From assembly GCF_937920985.1 (NCBI RefSeq), contig NZ_CALDXR010000033.1, positions 21,378 through 85,377 on the forward strand: a stretch of DNA of 64,000 nucleotides, read 5' to 3'. The position numbers and the translations under genes are program-made. The notes below the pieces were generated by a model that had not been told where the DNA came from, made no database searches, and was given only the letters and a program-made list of their open reading frames with translations. Shown in pieces: positions 1 through 7,385 of the stretch; the stretch's first letter is position 1; every line of letters begins with the position of its first letter. Source of the stretch: an uncultured Phascolarctobacterium sp. (GTDB lineage Bacteria; Bacillota; Negativicutes; Acidaminococcales; Acidaminococcaceae).

Positions 1-365
1 GCCTCCAGCGCTTCGTTTACCTGACGCTCTATAGTTGCTTCCGTCAGCTTTTTGGCACGCGGACCATAAGCAACCTCATCAAATACTGTATCCTCTAAAA
101 TCTGCAGGTCCGGGTTTTGGAATACGTAACCGATTTTGTCGGCTAAATCTGCCGGCTCACGCTTAACGATATCCTCGCCGTCAACAAAAACCTGGCCGCT
201 GCGCGGATGGCACAGTGCCATAAACAGACGACTCAAGGTTGTTTTGCCGCTGCCGTTATGTCCCAGCAGCGCCACAAATTCTCCGTCCTCTATCTTGCAA
301 TCCATATCCTTGATTACAGGCTGCCCACGCATGTAAGCGAAATTGACATCCTTTGCTTCTAACAT
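1..365 (-). CDS. ECF transporter ATPase, partial (cut by left edge)
   Basis: Translating the minus strand from the ATG at 365 gives an open frame that runs off the window edge. It starts MLEAKDVNFAYMRGQP, has a Walker A GHNGSGKTT near residue 38 and the Q-loop region YVFQNPDLQ near residue 85, so it is an ABC ATPase of the energy-coupling factor (CbiO/EcfA) type. ECF ATPases power uptake of vitamins, metals or amino-acid derivatives together with an S component and a T component. The ATG overlaps the TGA of the upstream ATPase by one base (ATGA), so the genes are translationally coupled. Signature and Walker B motifs, and the T component expected downstream, lie outside the window. Confidence 0.85.
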   Translation of the reverse strand, partial: MLEAKDVNFAYMRGQPVIKDMDCKIEDGEFVALLGHNGSGKTTLSRLFMALCHPRSGQVFVDGEDIVKREPADLADKIGYVFQNPDLQILEDTVFDEVAYGPRAKKLTEATIERQVNEALE

Positions 366-1234
366 CAGTCAGCTCTCCCTTCTGCCGCAACAATCCCATA
401 GGTGCGAAAATCAGCCAGCGCATCCTCTTCGCTGCGCCAATCGCCCAAATCCACGCCAAGCTTTTCCTCCAGGCCCAGCTTAATCTGCCACAGTGACGGC
501 AGCAACGGACGTAATACGGGATTTTCATACATTTTAGGAGCTGCAGCCTCAAAGGTATCAGCCGCCACCAGCTCGCCCTCATTCAGTACAATCATATCCG
601 TTACATAAGGCAGCACATAATCCACGCGATGCTCAACAGCAATAATTGTTGTACCATACTGCTTATGGATTTTATCTACCAGCTTATACAGGGAACGTGC
701 ACCATCCGGGTCCATTGCGGATACAGGCTCATCCAGCACAATAATCTCCGGATGCACGGCAAGCGTTGCAGCCAGCAGCAGACGCTGACGCTGACCGCCG
801 CTGAGCTCGTCCAGCTGATAGCTTTCGCGCCCCGGCAGACCTACATCCTCCAGTGCCTGTCTGGTGCGCTCTTCAACCTCATGCGGCGCAAAGCCGTGGT
901 TCAGCAGGCTGAAGGCAATTTCCTCACCGGCAGTCAGGGAAACCAGCTGGCTTTCGTAGTCTTCCATAATAAAGCCTACGCGCATGGCAATATCACTAAC
1001 GCGTTTGCCCTTAGTGCTTTCGCCGTTAATTTTAACATCGCCGCTGTAGCGTCCGCCCATGTAATAGGGGACGATACCGGTCATAGCCTTACACAGCGTT
1101 GTCTTGCCGGCACCGCTCGGTCCGGTGATAACGGTGAAACTGCCTTTTTTGATTTCAAAGTTGATATCACGCAGCACCAAATCCGATTTTTTATAGGCAA
1201 AGTAAAAATTCTCTAAGTTGATTACGCTTTCCAT
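365..1234 (-). CDS. ECF transporter ATPase
   Basis: A 289-residue ABC ATPase with Walker A GPSGAGKTT (about residues 38-46), signature LSGGQRQR (about 143-150) and Walker B IIVLDEPVSAMD. The stretch MEDYESQLVSLT at the Q-loop is typical of ECF-type ATPases, which often work as unequal pairs. It would pair with the following partial ATPase to form the A-A' module energising the S component encoded just upstream. Its ATG shares one base with the TAA of the S-component gene, so the cassette is one operon. The substrate cannot be told from the ATPase. The family call is firm; the pairing is inferred from gene order. Confidence 0.87.
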   Translation of the reverse strand: MESVINLENFYFAYKKSDLVLRDINFEIKKGSFTVITGPSGAGKTTLCKAMTGIVPYYMGGRYSGDVKINGESTKGKRVSDIAMRVGFIMEDYESQLVSLTAGEEIAFSLLNHGFAPHEVEERTRQALEDVGLPGRESYQLDELSGGQRQRLLLAATLAVHPEIIVLDEPVSAMDPDGARSLYKLVDKIHKQYGTTIIAVEHRVDYVLPYVTDMIVLNEGELVAADTFEAAAPKMYENPVLRPLLPSLWQIKLGLEEKLGVDLGDWRSEEDALADFRTYGIVAAEGRAD

Positions 1235-1809
1235 TATTTTTCATCCTCCTGAAAGTAAAACAGCTTCCGCACGGGAGCATACAGGAAGAAGGTTATCAGA
1301 CCGTTAAGCAGGCCTACAATCGCAACAACCGGCAGCATAGCATAAATCCATACGTGCAGCGGCAGGCCTAAAATAAGCTTCAGAATAAAAGTAAACAGAC
1401 CGCCGCTGGTCATCGTAGCAACAAAGCCAGTGATAAACGGACGCAGCTTCCATTCGCTGATACCGGTTTTGAACATAGCCTCAACCAAAAGGCAGCAGAC
1501 AGTCGCACCGGCCAGCTCACTGGCAACATTGCCCAGCGGGAAAGCCGATTTGGAGGACGGCACCAGCGTCAGACCGGCGATAAAACCGATACCGATAGCC
1601 TGAGACAGCTTAGGACGCGTCAGATTGATAACAATAGAATACATAGCAATTGTCCAGTTAGGCGTTACACCGCCGACGTTAGGACTTACAGTGTGCAGAA
1701 TAATACCGATTGCCAGCAGCATCGCCGTAATTGCGACCCAGCGGTAGCCATCCTGCATTGGCTCCACCTCTATCAGCTGCGGCACAGGCTTATTATTTCT
1801 TTCATCCAT
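1234..1809 (-). CDS. ECF transporter S component (substrate-binding membrane subunit), TrpP-like
   Basis: A 191-residue integral membrane protein with five or six hydrophobic segments, next to two ECF ATPases. The segment with ILHTVSP, then TPNWTIAMYS, and the later SAFPLGNVASEL resemble tryptophan/aromatic S components (TrpP-like), but this is recognition from memory and the substrate is uncertain. It is the first gene of the operon. The start at 1809 is supported by a GGAGAGG ribosome binding site and a clear upstream promoter. The order S-A-A' with the T gene presumably further left is normal for a dedicated group I ECF transporter. Confidence 0.6.
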   Translation of the reverse strand: MDERNNKPVPQLIEVEPMQDGYRWVAITAMLLAIGIILHTVSPNVGGVTPNWTIAMYSIVINLTRPKLSQAIGIGFIAGLTLVPSSKSAFPLGNVASELAGATVCCLLVEAMFKTGISEWKLRPFITGFVATMTSGGLFTFILKLILGLPLHVWIYAMLPVVAIVGLLNGLITFFLYAPVRKLFYFQEDEK

Positions 1810-1858
1810 GAGTAATTACACCTCTCCCTAAAATAGTGCCAGAAAATAATATGTTATC

Positions 1859-1887
1859 ATTATACTATATTTAAATGCTTTTGTAAT
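1859..1887 (-). promoter_or_regulatory. sigma70-type promoter of the ECF operon
   Basis: On the minus strand ATTACA (1882-1887) and TATAAT (1859-1864) are separated by exactly 17 bases, about 50 bases upstream of the S-component start codon. No riboswitch-like structure is evident in the short leader. Confidence 0.65.
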
Positions 1888-1947
1888 GCTTTAGCGAAAA
1901 AAAGTATCTTAGGTTATAGCAGGAGAAGAAAATTGTTACAAAGGTAA

Positions 1948-1982
1948 TAAAAAAATCTACCACGCTTTCGCACAGCAGATTT
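1948..1982 (-). terminator. intrinsic terminator of hicAB
   Basis: On the minus strand AAATCT and AGATTT arms with a wobble-rich inner stem are followed by a run of T, about 30 bases after the hicB stop codon. The stem is weak. Confidence 0.5.
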
Positions 1983-2013
1983 CTGTTTTATGACAGGTTA
2001 CGCGCCGTCTTTT

Positions 2014-2376
2014 CTATTTGGCATTTAAAGCATCATTACGTGTGAGCAGATACACACAATACTGATTCATACTGATACCTTCCTGCTTAGCATGCTGACT
2101 CAAAAGCTTATGCAAAGCCTTGGGCACACGAAGTTTAAACTGACCGGAATACTTATCCTTTTTTTCAGGCAGAGGAATTTCCATTTCATTTTCCAAGGCA
2201 ACTTCCAACCATGTACGCTTAGCGTCAACTGCATTTGCCGCTGCCTCTTCAATAGTATCCCCCATAGTAATACAGCCGGGAAGCTCAGGAAAATAAGCAA
2301 CATAACCGCCTTCATCTTCATCAGGTTCAAACTCAAGACGATAATTCAGCTTCATGTAATCTTCTAAAGTTTTCAT
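2014..2376 (-). CDS. hicB: HicB-like antitoxin
   Basis: A 120-residue HicB antitoxin. The N-terminal half (about residues 10-70) is the partially degraded RNase H-like fold, seen in YRLEFEPDEDEGGYVAYFPELPGC split over its usual strands, followed by the TIEEAAANA helix. The C-terminal part (about 80-115) is a ribbon-helix-helix/CopG type DNA-binding region with KLRVPKALHKLLSQ. HicB neutralises HicA and normally represses its own promoter. The gene follows hicA with a 4-base overlap (2373-2376). The toxin-first order is the usual hicAB arrangement. An intrinsic terminator follows. Confidence 0.88.
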   Translation of the reverse strand: MKTLEDYMKLNYRLEFEPDEDEGGYVAYFPELPGCITMGDTIEEAAANAVDAKRTWLEVALENEMEIPLPEKKDKYSGQFKLRVPKALHKLLSQHAKQEGISMNQYCVYLLTRNDALNAK

Positions 2377-2615
2377 TTTTCTTCCTCGCTTTCCACAATA
2401 TTTTTCACTAACTTAATATACACCTTTTTGATTGGCTTATGCTTAGGAATAGTAATAACAGCTCTGCCCTTTTTACGAAACGAAAAATGGCTGCTGCCAC
2501 TTCTCGGAGATTGCATTTCGTAGCCATAGCTTTCCAATATTTTCTGCAATTCCTCAAAGCGCATATCAGGTGATAATTTTTTCAGCTTGTACAGTAGCTT
2601 TTCCCATTGTGACAT
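2373..2615 (-). CDS. hicA: HicA-like mRNA interferase toxin
   Basis: An 80-residue protein of the HicA double-stranded-RNA-binding-like fold. The motif SGSSHFSFRKKG carries the catalytic histidine, and ITIPKHKPIKK is the usual second block. HicA toxins cleave mRNA and are held inactive by HicB, encoded immediately downstream. This one has a slightly long N-terminus (MSQWEKLLYKLKKLSPD) ahead of the core. It has its own consensus promoter at 2633-2661, so it is transcribed separately from the small RNA unit that ends just upstream. Confidence 0.85.
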   Translation of the reverse strand: MSQWEKLLYKLKKLSPDMRFEELQKILESYGYEMQSPRSGSSHFSFRKKGRAVITIPKHKPIKKVYIKLVKNIVESEEEK

Positions 2616-2632
2616 AGCTTCTTTCTATCTCC

Positions 2633-2661
2633 ATTATACTTGGTGTCATATGCGATGTCAA
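2633..2661 (-). promoter_or_regulatory. consensus promoter of hicAB
   Basis: TTGACA (2656-2661) and TATAAT (2633-2638) on the minus strand are both perfect consensus and are separated by 17 bases. The -10 lies 17 bases ahead of the hicA ATG. TGACA occurs twice as a direct repeat in and near the -35, a possible HicB operator. The -35 abuts the T-tract of the upstream small RNA terminator. Confidence 0.8.
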
Positions 2662-2662
2662 T

Positions 2663-2752
2663 AAAAAAGGCATCTGCCGAAAGCTCGACAGATGCCACTG
2701 ACTCACACAGTCAGGCACGATCTTTTCGCTAAGTGAAAATAACCATGCAACT
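2663..2752 (-). ncRNA. candidate small structured RNA, copy A
   Basis: A minus-strand unit of about 90 nt with its own promoter (2759-2787) and terminator. It begins with AGTTGCAT, then a hairpin with TTTTC/GAAAA arms, then TGCC and a hairpin with CTGACT/AGTCAG arms, then T and the terminator hairpin GGCATCTG/CAGATGCC (2669-2696) capped by TCGAGCTTTCGG and followed by six T. Copy B at 43845-43933 shares the 5' octamer, the linkers and the terminator cap, and has compensating base-pair changes in both 3' stems. No reading frame explains it. I do not recognise an Rfam family. It sits between hisIE and hicA, but hicA has its own promoter, so it is better read as an independent RNA than as a hicA leader. 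Confidence 0.68.
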
Positions 2753-2758
2753 GTTTAT

Positions 2759-2787
2759 AGTCTACCATACATATTGGGTTTTGTAAA
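2759..2787 (-). promoter_or_regulatory. promoter of small RNA copy A
   Basis: TTTACA (2782-2787), 17 bases, TAGACT (2759-2764), then six bases to the conserved AGTTGCAT. The same six-base spacing is seen at copy B. The -10 matches consensus at 4 of 6 positions. Confidence 0.6.
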
Positions 2788-2794
2788 ATTTTCC

Positions 2795-3427
2795 TTACGC
2801 TCTCTTGCCCCCAAGCTCACGCAGCAGCTCCTCCGGCGTAATGTTGTGATAAGCCAGAAGCACCAGGCAGTGATACCACAAATCTGCCATTTCGTGCAGC
2901 ACCTTATCCTTCTCGCCGTTCTTGGACGCGATAATCGTTTCCGTAATTTCGTTGCCCAGCTTTTGCAGCAGCTTATCCTGACTGCCGCTCATAAGGAACT
3001 TCATCTCTGCATCATCAGCCTGGCGCTTATACAAAATCATGCGGTACAGCTCGCTGATAACCTTCGGCAATCCTTCTACCTCAGGCACCGGCAGATTGGA
3101 AGTATGCCACAGCGGATTATGGAAGCAGGAATATTCACCTGTGTGACAGGCCACTCCCTGCTGCTCCACCTTTACGAGCAGCGCGTCACCATCGCAGTCA
3201 TAGAACAGCTCCACAACCTTCTGCAGATTGCCGCTCGTCGCGCCCTTATTCCACAGCTCCTGACGGCTACGGCTCCAGAACCAGGTATAACCTGTTTCCA
3301 ATGTTTTGAGCAGTGACTCCTCATTCATATACGCCAGCATAACAACATCGTTCGTGCGTACATCTACAACGACAGCAGGAACAAGTCCTCTGCTGTCAAA
3401 TTTAATTTTAGAAATATCGATCTGCAT
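2795..3427 (-). CDS. hisIE: bifunctional phosphoribosyl-AMP cyclohydrolase / phosphoribosyl-ATP pyrophosphatase
   Basis: A 210-residue fusion catalysing steps 2 and 3 of histidine synthesis. The N-terminal cyclohydrolase domain (about 1-115) shows [12 protein letters not shown], the [18 protein letters not shown] block and the zinc-site region DCDGDALLV...GVACHTG...CF. The C-terminal pyrophosphatase (about 120-205) is the MazG-like helical part, with [17 protein letters not shown]. Its ATG overlaps the hisF stop by one base (TAATG). It is the last gene of the his operon, and no terminator hairpin lies between its stop and the promoter of small RNA copy A. Confidence 0.95.
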   Translation of the reverse strand: MQIDISKIKFDSRGLVPAVVVDVRTNDVVMLAYMNEESLLKTLETGYTWFWSRSRQELWNKGATSGNLQKVVELFYDCDGDALLVKVEQQGVACHTGEYSCFHNPLWHTSNLPVPEVEGLPKVISELYRMILYKRQADDAEMKFLMSGSQDKLLQKLGNEITETIIASKNGEKDKVLHEMADLWYHCLVLLAYHNITPEELLRELGGKRA

Positions 3428-4185
3428 TATAACCTCACCTCTATACCTCGAGAACGCAGATACTCCTTCACCTGCTTAATAGTGAAGGTTTTATAGTGAA
3501 AAACAGAGGCCGCCAGCACAGCGTCAGCGCCACCTTCTGTCAGCACATCATAGAAATCCTCCAGCTTGCCTGCACCACCGCTGGCGATAACAGGCACATT
3601 TACGGCACTACTCACGGCCTTCGTCAGAGCAATGTCATAGCCGTTTTTTGTGCCGTCGGCATCCATGCTTGTCAGCAGGATTTCACCGGCACCGAGCGCT
3701 ACGCCCTTTTTCGCCCATTCTACAGCATCAAGGCCTGTCGGCTTACGCCCGCCCTGCACATAAACCTCCCACTTGTTCTCACCGCATTTACGTGCATCAA
3801 TCGCGAGAACAATGCACTGGTTACCAAACAGCTTGGCACCGTCGGCAATCAGCTGCGGATTTTTTACGGCAGCGGAATTGAGCGAGGTTTTATCAGCACC
3901 GGCACGCAGAGCATTTTTGATATCCTCCACGCTGCTGATACCGCCGCCGACTGTCAGCGGCATAAAAACCTTGGCCGCAGTTCTGCTGATAACATCCAGC
4001 ATCGCCTTGCGCTCCTCAAATGTCGCAGTAATATCAAGGAAAACAAGCTCATCGGCACCCTCGGCATCATAGGCTGCCGCACGCTCCACCGGGTCACCGG
4101 CATCACGCAGACCGACAAAGTTCGTGCCCTTGACCACACGTCCTTCCTTAACATCAAGACAAGGAATAATTCTCTTCGTAAGCAT
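3427..4185 (-). CDS. hisF: imidazole glycerol phosphate synthase, cyclase subunit
   Basis: A (beta-alpha)8 barrel subunit of about 252 residues that uses ammonia from HisH to make IGP and AICAR. The start at 4185 ([20 protein letters not shown]) is chosen because GGAGG lies just ahead of it and the N-terminus then matches the family; the longer frame would add eight residues. Asp of CLDV and Asp in [14 protein letters not shown] are the catalytic positions, and phosphate is bound by TVGGGI and VIASGGAG. It starts one base after the hisA stop codon. Confidence 0.95.
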   Translation of the reverse strand: MLTKRIIPCLDVKEGRVVKGTNFVGLRDAGDPVERAAAYDAEGADELVFLDITATFEERKAMLDVISRTAAKVFMPLTVGGGISSVEDIKNALRAGADKTSLNSAAVKNPQLIADGAKLFGNQCIVLAIDARKCGENKWEVYVQGGRKPTGLDAVEWAKKGVALGAGEILLTSMDADGTKNGYDIALTKAVSSAVNVPVIASGGAGKLEDFYDVLTEGGADAVLAASVFHYKTFTIKQVKEYLRSRGIEVRL

Positions 4186-4186
4186 C

Positions 4187-4921
4187 TTATTCCTCCTTTG
4201 CCGCAGCAATTTTTAAAGCGTCCGGCAGATTAACGGCACCGGTATAAATTGCCTTACCGATAATGCAGCCTGCTACGCCATCCTTTTCGTATTTTTTTAC
4301 GTTGCGAATATCATCGAGCGAAGCTACGCCGCCGCTAGCAATAATCGGTACGCCGCAGGCACGCGCCAGCGCCGCTGTCGCTTCGGCATTTACGCCGCTG
4401 AGCATACCGTCACGGCTGATATCGGTAAAGATAATCGTTGCCACGCCGTAGTCCGCCATTTTTTTGGCAAGCTCGGTTGCGGCAACGCCGCTGCCCTCGC
4501 CCCAGCCTTCGATAGCTACATCGCCGTTCTTCGCATCAATGCCGACAGCGATATGTCCGGGATATTTGGCGCAGGCCTCCTTGACAAGCTCAGGATTCTT
4601 TACGGCAGCACTGCCCAAAATCAGGCGTTCCACGCCCAGCTCCAAAAGCTTTTCAATCGCTTGCAGATTGCGGATACCGCCGCCAAGCTCCACCGGAATT
4701 TTTACAGTTTTGAGGATACGCTCAATCACAGGCAGGTTTTTGCCCTCGCCCGCCAGCGCACCATCAAGGTCAACAAGATGCAGCCATTCGGCGCCGCAGG
4801 CCGCCCACTTGGCAGCCATCTCCGCCGGGTCATCGGCAAAAACAGTTTCCGCATCAAAGCGTCCCTCCGTCAGACGCACACAGCGTCCGCCACGGATATC
4901 TATTGCAGGATATATAATCAT
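4187..4921 (-). CDS. hisA: ProFAR isomerase
   Basis: 1-(5-phosphoribosyl)-5-[(5-phosphoribosylamino)methylideneamino]imidazole-4-carboxamide isomerase, a 244-residue barrel. The start at 4921 ([17 protein letters not shown]) follows a GAGGG site; the longer frame from 4945 is not family-like. The catalytic Asp is in PAID and the second is in [12 protein letters not shown]. Phosphate loops are ELGGGIRN and IIASGGVAS. It sits between hisH and hisF, so the whole IGP synthase section is contiguous. Confidence 0.95.
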   Translation of the reverse strand: MIIYPAIDIRGGRCVRLTEGRFDAETVFADDPAEMAAKWAACGAEWLHLVDLDGALAGEGKNLPVIERILKTVKIPVELGGGIRNLQAIEKLLELGVERLILGSAAVKNPELVKEACAKYPGHIAVGIDAKNGDVAIEGWGEGSGVAATELAKKMADYGVATIIFTDISRDGMLSGVNAEATAALARACGVPIIASGGVASLDDIRNVKKYEKDGVAGCIIGKAIYTGAVNLPDALKIAAAKEE

Positions 4922-4931
4922 AACTTTTCCC

Positions 4932-5537
4932 TCATAATTCAACAAAATTTTTCAGCAGGCGCATGCCGACTCTGCTCGACTTTTCCGGATGGAACTGAAA
5001 GGCCTGTACCTTACCGCGTCCTACGGAAGCAGTAACCTCCATACCGTAGTCGCAAACCGAGGTAATAATGCTTCTGTCCTCAGGCTCCGCATGAAAGCTG
5101 TGCACAAAGTAAACGTATTCACCCTCCGCACCCTCTAAAAGTGGGGACGGACTGCGCAGCTCCAGCTTATTCCAGCCCATATGCGGAATCTTCAGCTTGG
5201 TATGCAACAAGCGCACCTGACCTTTGAAGAAGCCAAGCCCTTTAACACCCGGTGCTTCATCGCTGCCCTCAAACAAAAGCTGCATGCCCAGGCAGATGCC
5301 GAGAAAAGGCTTGCCGCTGTGCAGGCTGTCCATAATAACGGGAATCAGCCCCGACTTTTCCAGGTTTGCCATGCAATCACCAAAGGCACCCACGCCAGGA
5401 AGCAGAATCTTTTCAGCATTCGCGATAACCTCTGCATCGCTTGTCACCACAGGCTCCGCTCCGATAGCGCGCAGTGCATTCTGCACGCTGTAAAGATTAC
5501 CCATGCCATAATCTATAATCGTTATTTTTTTACTCAT
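4932..5537 (-). CDS. hisH: imidazole glycerol phosphate synthase, glutamine amidotransferase subunit
   Basis: A 201-residue class I glutaminase that feeds ammonia to HisF. The nucleophile is the Cys in LGICLGMQLLFEGS. The catalytic His and Glu are in FQFHPEKSSRVG near the C-terminus. The N-terminus IDYGMGNLYSVQNAL is typical. It lies 10 bases upstream of hisA on the same strand. Confidence 0.95.
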   Translation of the reverse strand: MSKKITIIDYGMGNLYSVQNALRAIGAEPVVTSDAEVIANAEKILLPGVGAFGDCMANLEKSGLIPVIMDSLHSGKPFLGICLGMQLLFEGSDEAPGVKGLGFFKGQVRLLHTKLKIPHMGWNKLELRSPSPLLEGAEGEYVYFVHSFHAEPEDRSIITSVCDYGMEVTASVGRGKVQAFQFHPEKSSRVGMRLLKNFVEL

Positions 5538-5596
5538 ATATTTTCCCTCATGCTAACTTACAACACATGTGAAGCAACGGTGCTTTATAGTGTGTC

Positions 5597-6181
5597 TTAA
5601 AGTGTACCCTTGCTGCTCATAACACCATGTACACGGCTGTCAAAGGCTACTGCCTCGGCCAAAGCTCTGGCAAAGCCCTTGAAAATCGCTTCGATGATGT
5701 GATGCGTATTCTTGCCGTAAAGCACGCGGATGTGCAGCGTGAGGCCTGCCTGCATTGCCAAAGCGCGGAAAAATTCCTCCGTCATTTCGGCATCGTAAAT
5801 GCCCAGCTGTACCTTAGGAATATCCGCATCAAAAACAAGATACGAACGGCCGCTGAAATCGAGGCACACCTGTACCAGCGCTTCATCCATCGGCAAAAAG
5901 CAGTTTCCGTAACGGTGAATGCCTGCCTTATCGCCCACAGCCTCCTTCAGCGCCTGGCCGAGGACAATACCGCAGTCCTCCACTGTATGATGACTATCAA
6001 CGTCCAAATCACCAACAGCATGCACCACCAGATCACTGAAGCTGTGCTTTGCCAAAAGCGTCAGCATATGGTCAAAAAAGCCGATGCCGGTATTAACCTC
6101 ACAGCTACCGCTGCCATCAAGACACCATTCAGCGCTGATGCCTGTTTCTAGCGTTTTTCTTTCTACATTACCGCTTCTCAT
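5597..6181 (-). CDS. hisB: imidazoleglycerol-phosphate dehydratase
   Basis: A 194-residue monofunctional dehydratase. The start at 6181 (MRSGNVERKTLET) is preferred because ATGA overlaps the hisC stop by four bases; the frame extends six residues further upstream without support. Metal-binding duplicated motifs are seen as GFFDHMLTLLAKHS, DSHHTVEDCGI and HHIIEAIFKGFARAL. There is no fused histidinol-phosphatase domain, so that step must be encoded elsewhere. About 60 noncoding bases separate it from hisH. Confidence 0.95.
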   Translation of the reverse strand: MRSGNVERKTLETGISAEWCLDGSGSCEVNTGIGFFDHMLTLLAKHSFSDLVVHAVGDLDVDSHHTVEDCGIVLGQALKEAVGDKAGIHRYGNCFLPMDEALVQVCLDFSGRSYLVFDADIPKVQLGIYDAEMTEEFFRALAMQAGLTLHIRVLYGKNTHHIIEAIFKGFARALAEAVAFDSRVHGVMSSKGTL

Positions 6182-7374
6182 GCTCTTACCTCCGCACACA
6201 GCTCGGTGATTTTAGCAATAATCTGCTTGTTTTCTTCAGGTAAGCCGATGGTGATACGCAAGCAACCCTGCAGCACCGGATGCGTGCTGAAATCACGCAC
6301 CAGAATACTGTTGGTCAAAAGATATTTAAATATCAGCTTGCCTCCTGCCGCCTGCTCCGGCAATCTTTCGCTAAACTTCGCCGCATAAGCATTAGCGAGC
6401 TGCTGCATCAGCTCACCCTCCGCACGGAAGGTAACAAAATTAGTTGCCGTCGGCCATACCTTAAAGCCTAAGGTTTTCAGGCAGTCCGCAAATTTATCGC
6501 GTTCCTCACGGATTGTTTTGATGCGTTCTTTATACAATTCCTTGTTTTCATAAACAGTTTTGGTGGCCATAAGCGTAAAGGCATTTACATGATACGGCAG
6601 CAGTGCCTTGCCCAGCTGACGCACCAGCCCCAGCGCACCTACTGCGTAACCGCAACGCAATCCTGCCAAGCCATAGGCCTTGGAAAAGGTGCGGAAGACC
6701 ATCAGATTGCTGTAGCGTCCCACTAAGCTCAAAGTAGAGCCTGCTACCAGCCACAGCTTATGCATCGGACGCAAATCATTCGGTGCCAGATCCTTGCCAT
6801 CGGCAAATTCCATGTAAGCCTCATCCATAATAACAGGGCAATCTACATTAGCAAGAATTTTTTCCATAGCTGCCAGGCTGTTATAGTTGCCTGTCGGGTT
6901 ATTCGGATTGCAGACAATTAAAAGTGACGGTTGCTGCTCCTTGCAAAAGCTGATAACGCTGTCAGCATCAACAAAGCCTTCGGCTGTCAGCGGATAGCGC
7001 ACCTCCTCGCTGTCGGAAAGGGCAGCGTACTCGCCGTACATGGAAAATGACGGCCAGGGTACGGCAATCTTTTTACCGGGTCCGCCAAAAACATAGCAGG
7101 CCTTTTCCAACAGCTCGCTGGAGCCGTTGCCGATTTTTACACAGTCAATATCTACATCCAGCTCTTTGGCAATAACCTCGCACAGGTTTTCCGATTTAAT
7201 CGGCGGATAACGGTTAAACGGGAAGCGTGCGGTACGCTGGGTAATTTTTTCCGCAATCTCCTGCGGCAGCGGGTAATTGCTTTCGTTGGCATTAACAATA
7301 ATGTCCGCAGCCACGCTTTCTACGGCATATTCCTCCATCGCCTCAATACTTTGGCGAACAGTAAAGCTACTCAT
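6178..7374 (-). CDS. hisC: histidinol-phosphate aminotransferase
   Basis: A PLP fold type I enzyme, transaminating imidazole acetol phosphate. The PLP lysine is in FRTFSKAYGLAGLRCGYA (about residue 231). NPNNPTGN and the aspartate of VIMDEAYMEF are the cofactor contacts. At 398 residues it is about 40 longer than the common HisC; the extra length appears as insertions around APNDLRPMHKLWLVAGSTLS and around SERLPEQAAGGKL. Its end overlaps hisB by four bases. Confidence 0.93.
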   Translation of the reverse strand: MSSFTVRQSIEAMEEYAVESVAADIIVNANESNYPLPQEIAEKITQRTARFPFNRYPPIKSENLCEVIAKELDVDIDCVKIGNGSSELLEKACYVFGGPGKKIAVPWPSFSMYGEYAALSDSEEVRYPLTAEGFVDADSVISFCKEQQPSLLIVCNPNNPTGNYNSLAAMEKILANVDCPVIMDEAYMEFADGKDLAPNDLRPMHKLWLVAGSTLSLVGRYSNLMVFRTFSKAYGLAGLRCGYAVGALGLVRQLGKALLPYHVNAFTLMATKTVYENKELYKERIKTIREERDKFADCLKTLGFKVWPTATNFVTFRAEGELMQQLANAYAAKFSERLPEQAAGGKLIFKYLLTNSILVRDFSTHPVLQGCLRITIGLPEENKQIIAKITELCAEVRA

Positions 7375-7385
7375 TTTCTGCCTCC

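Noticed and set aside
629..1216. 195-residue plus-strand frame
   Set aside because: It is antisense to the ECF ATPase, with no ribosome site and no recognisable family features.
2663..2752. Reading the small RNA unit as a riboswitch leader of hicA
   Set aside because: hicA has a perfect promoter after the unit's terminator, so read-through is not needed, and the Rpn gene beside copy B is arranged the same way.
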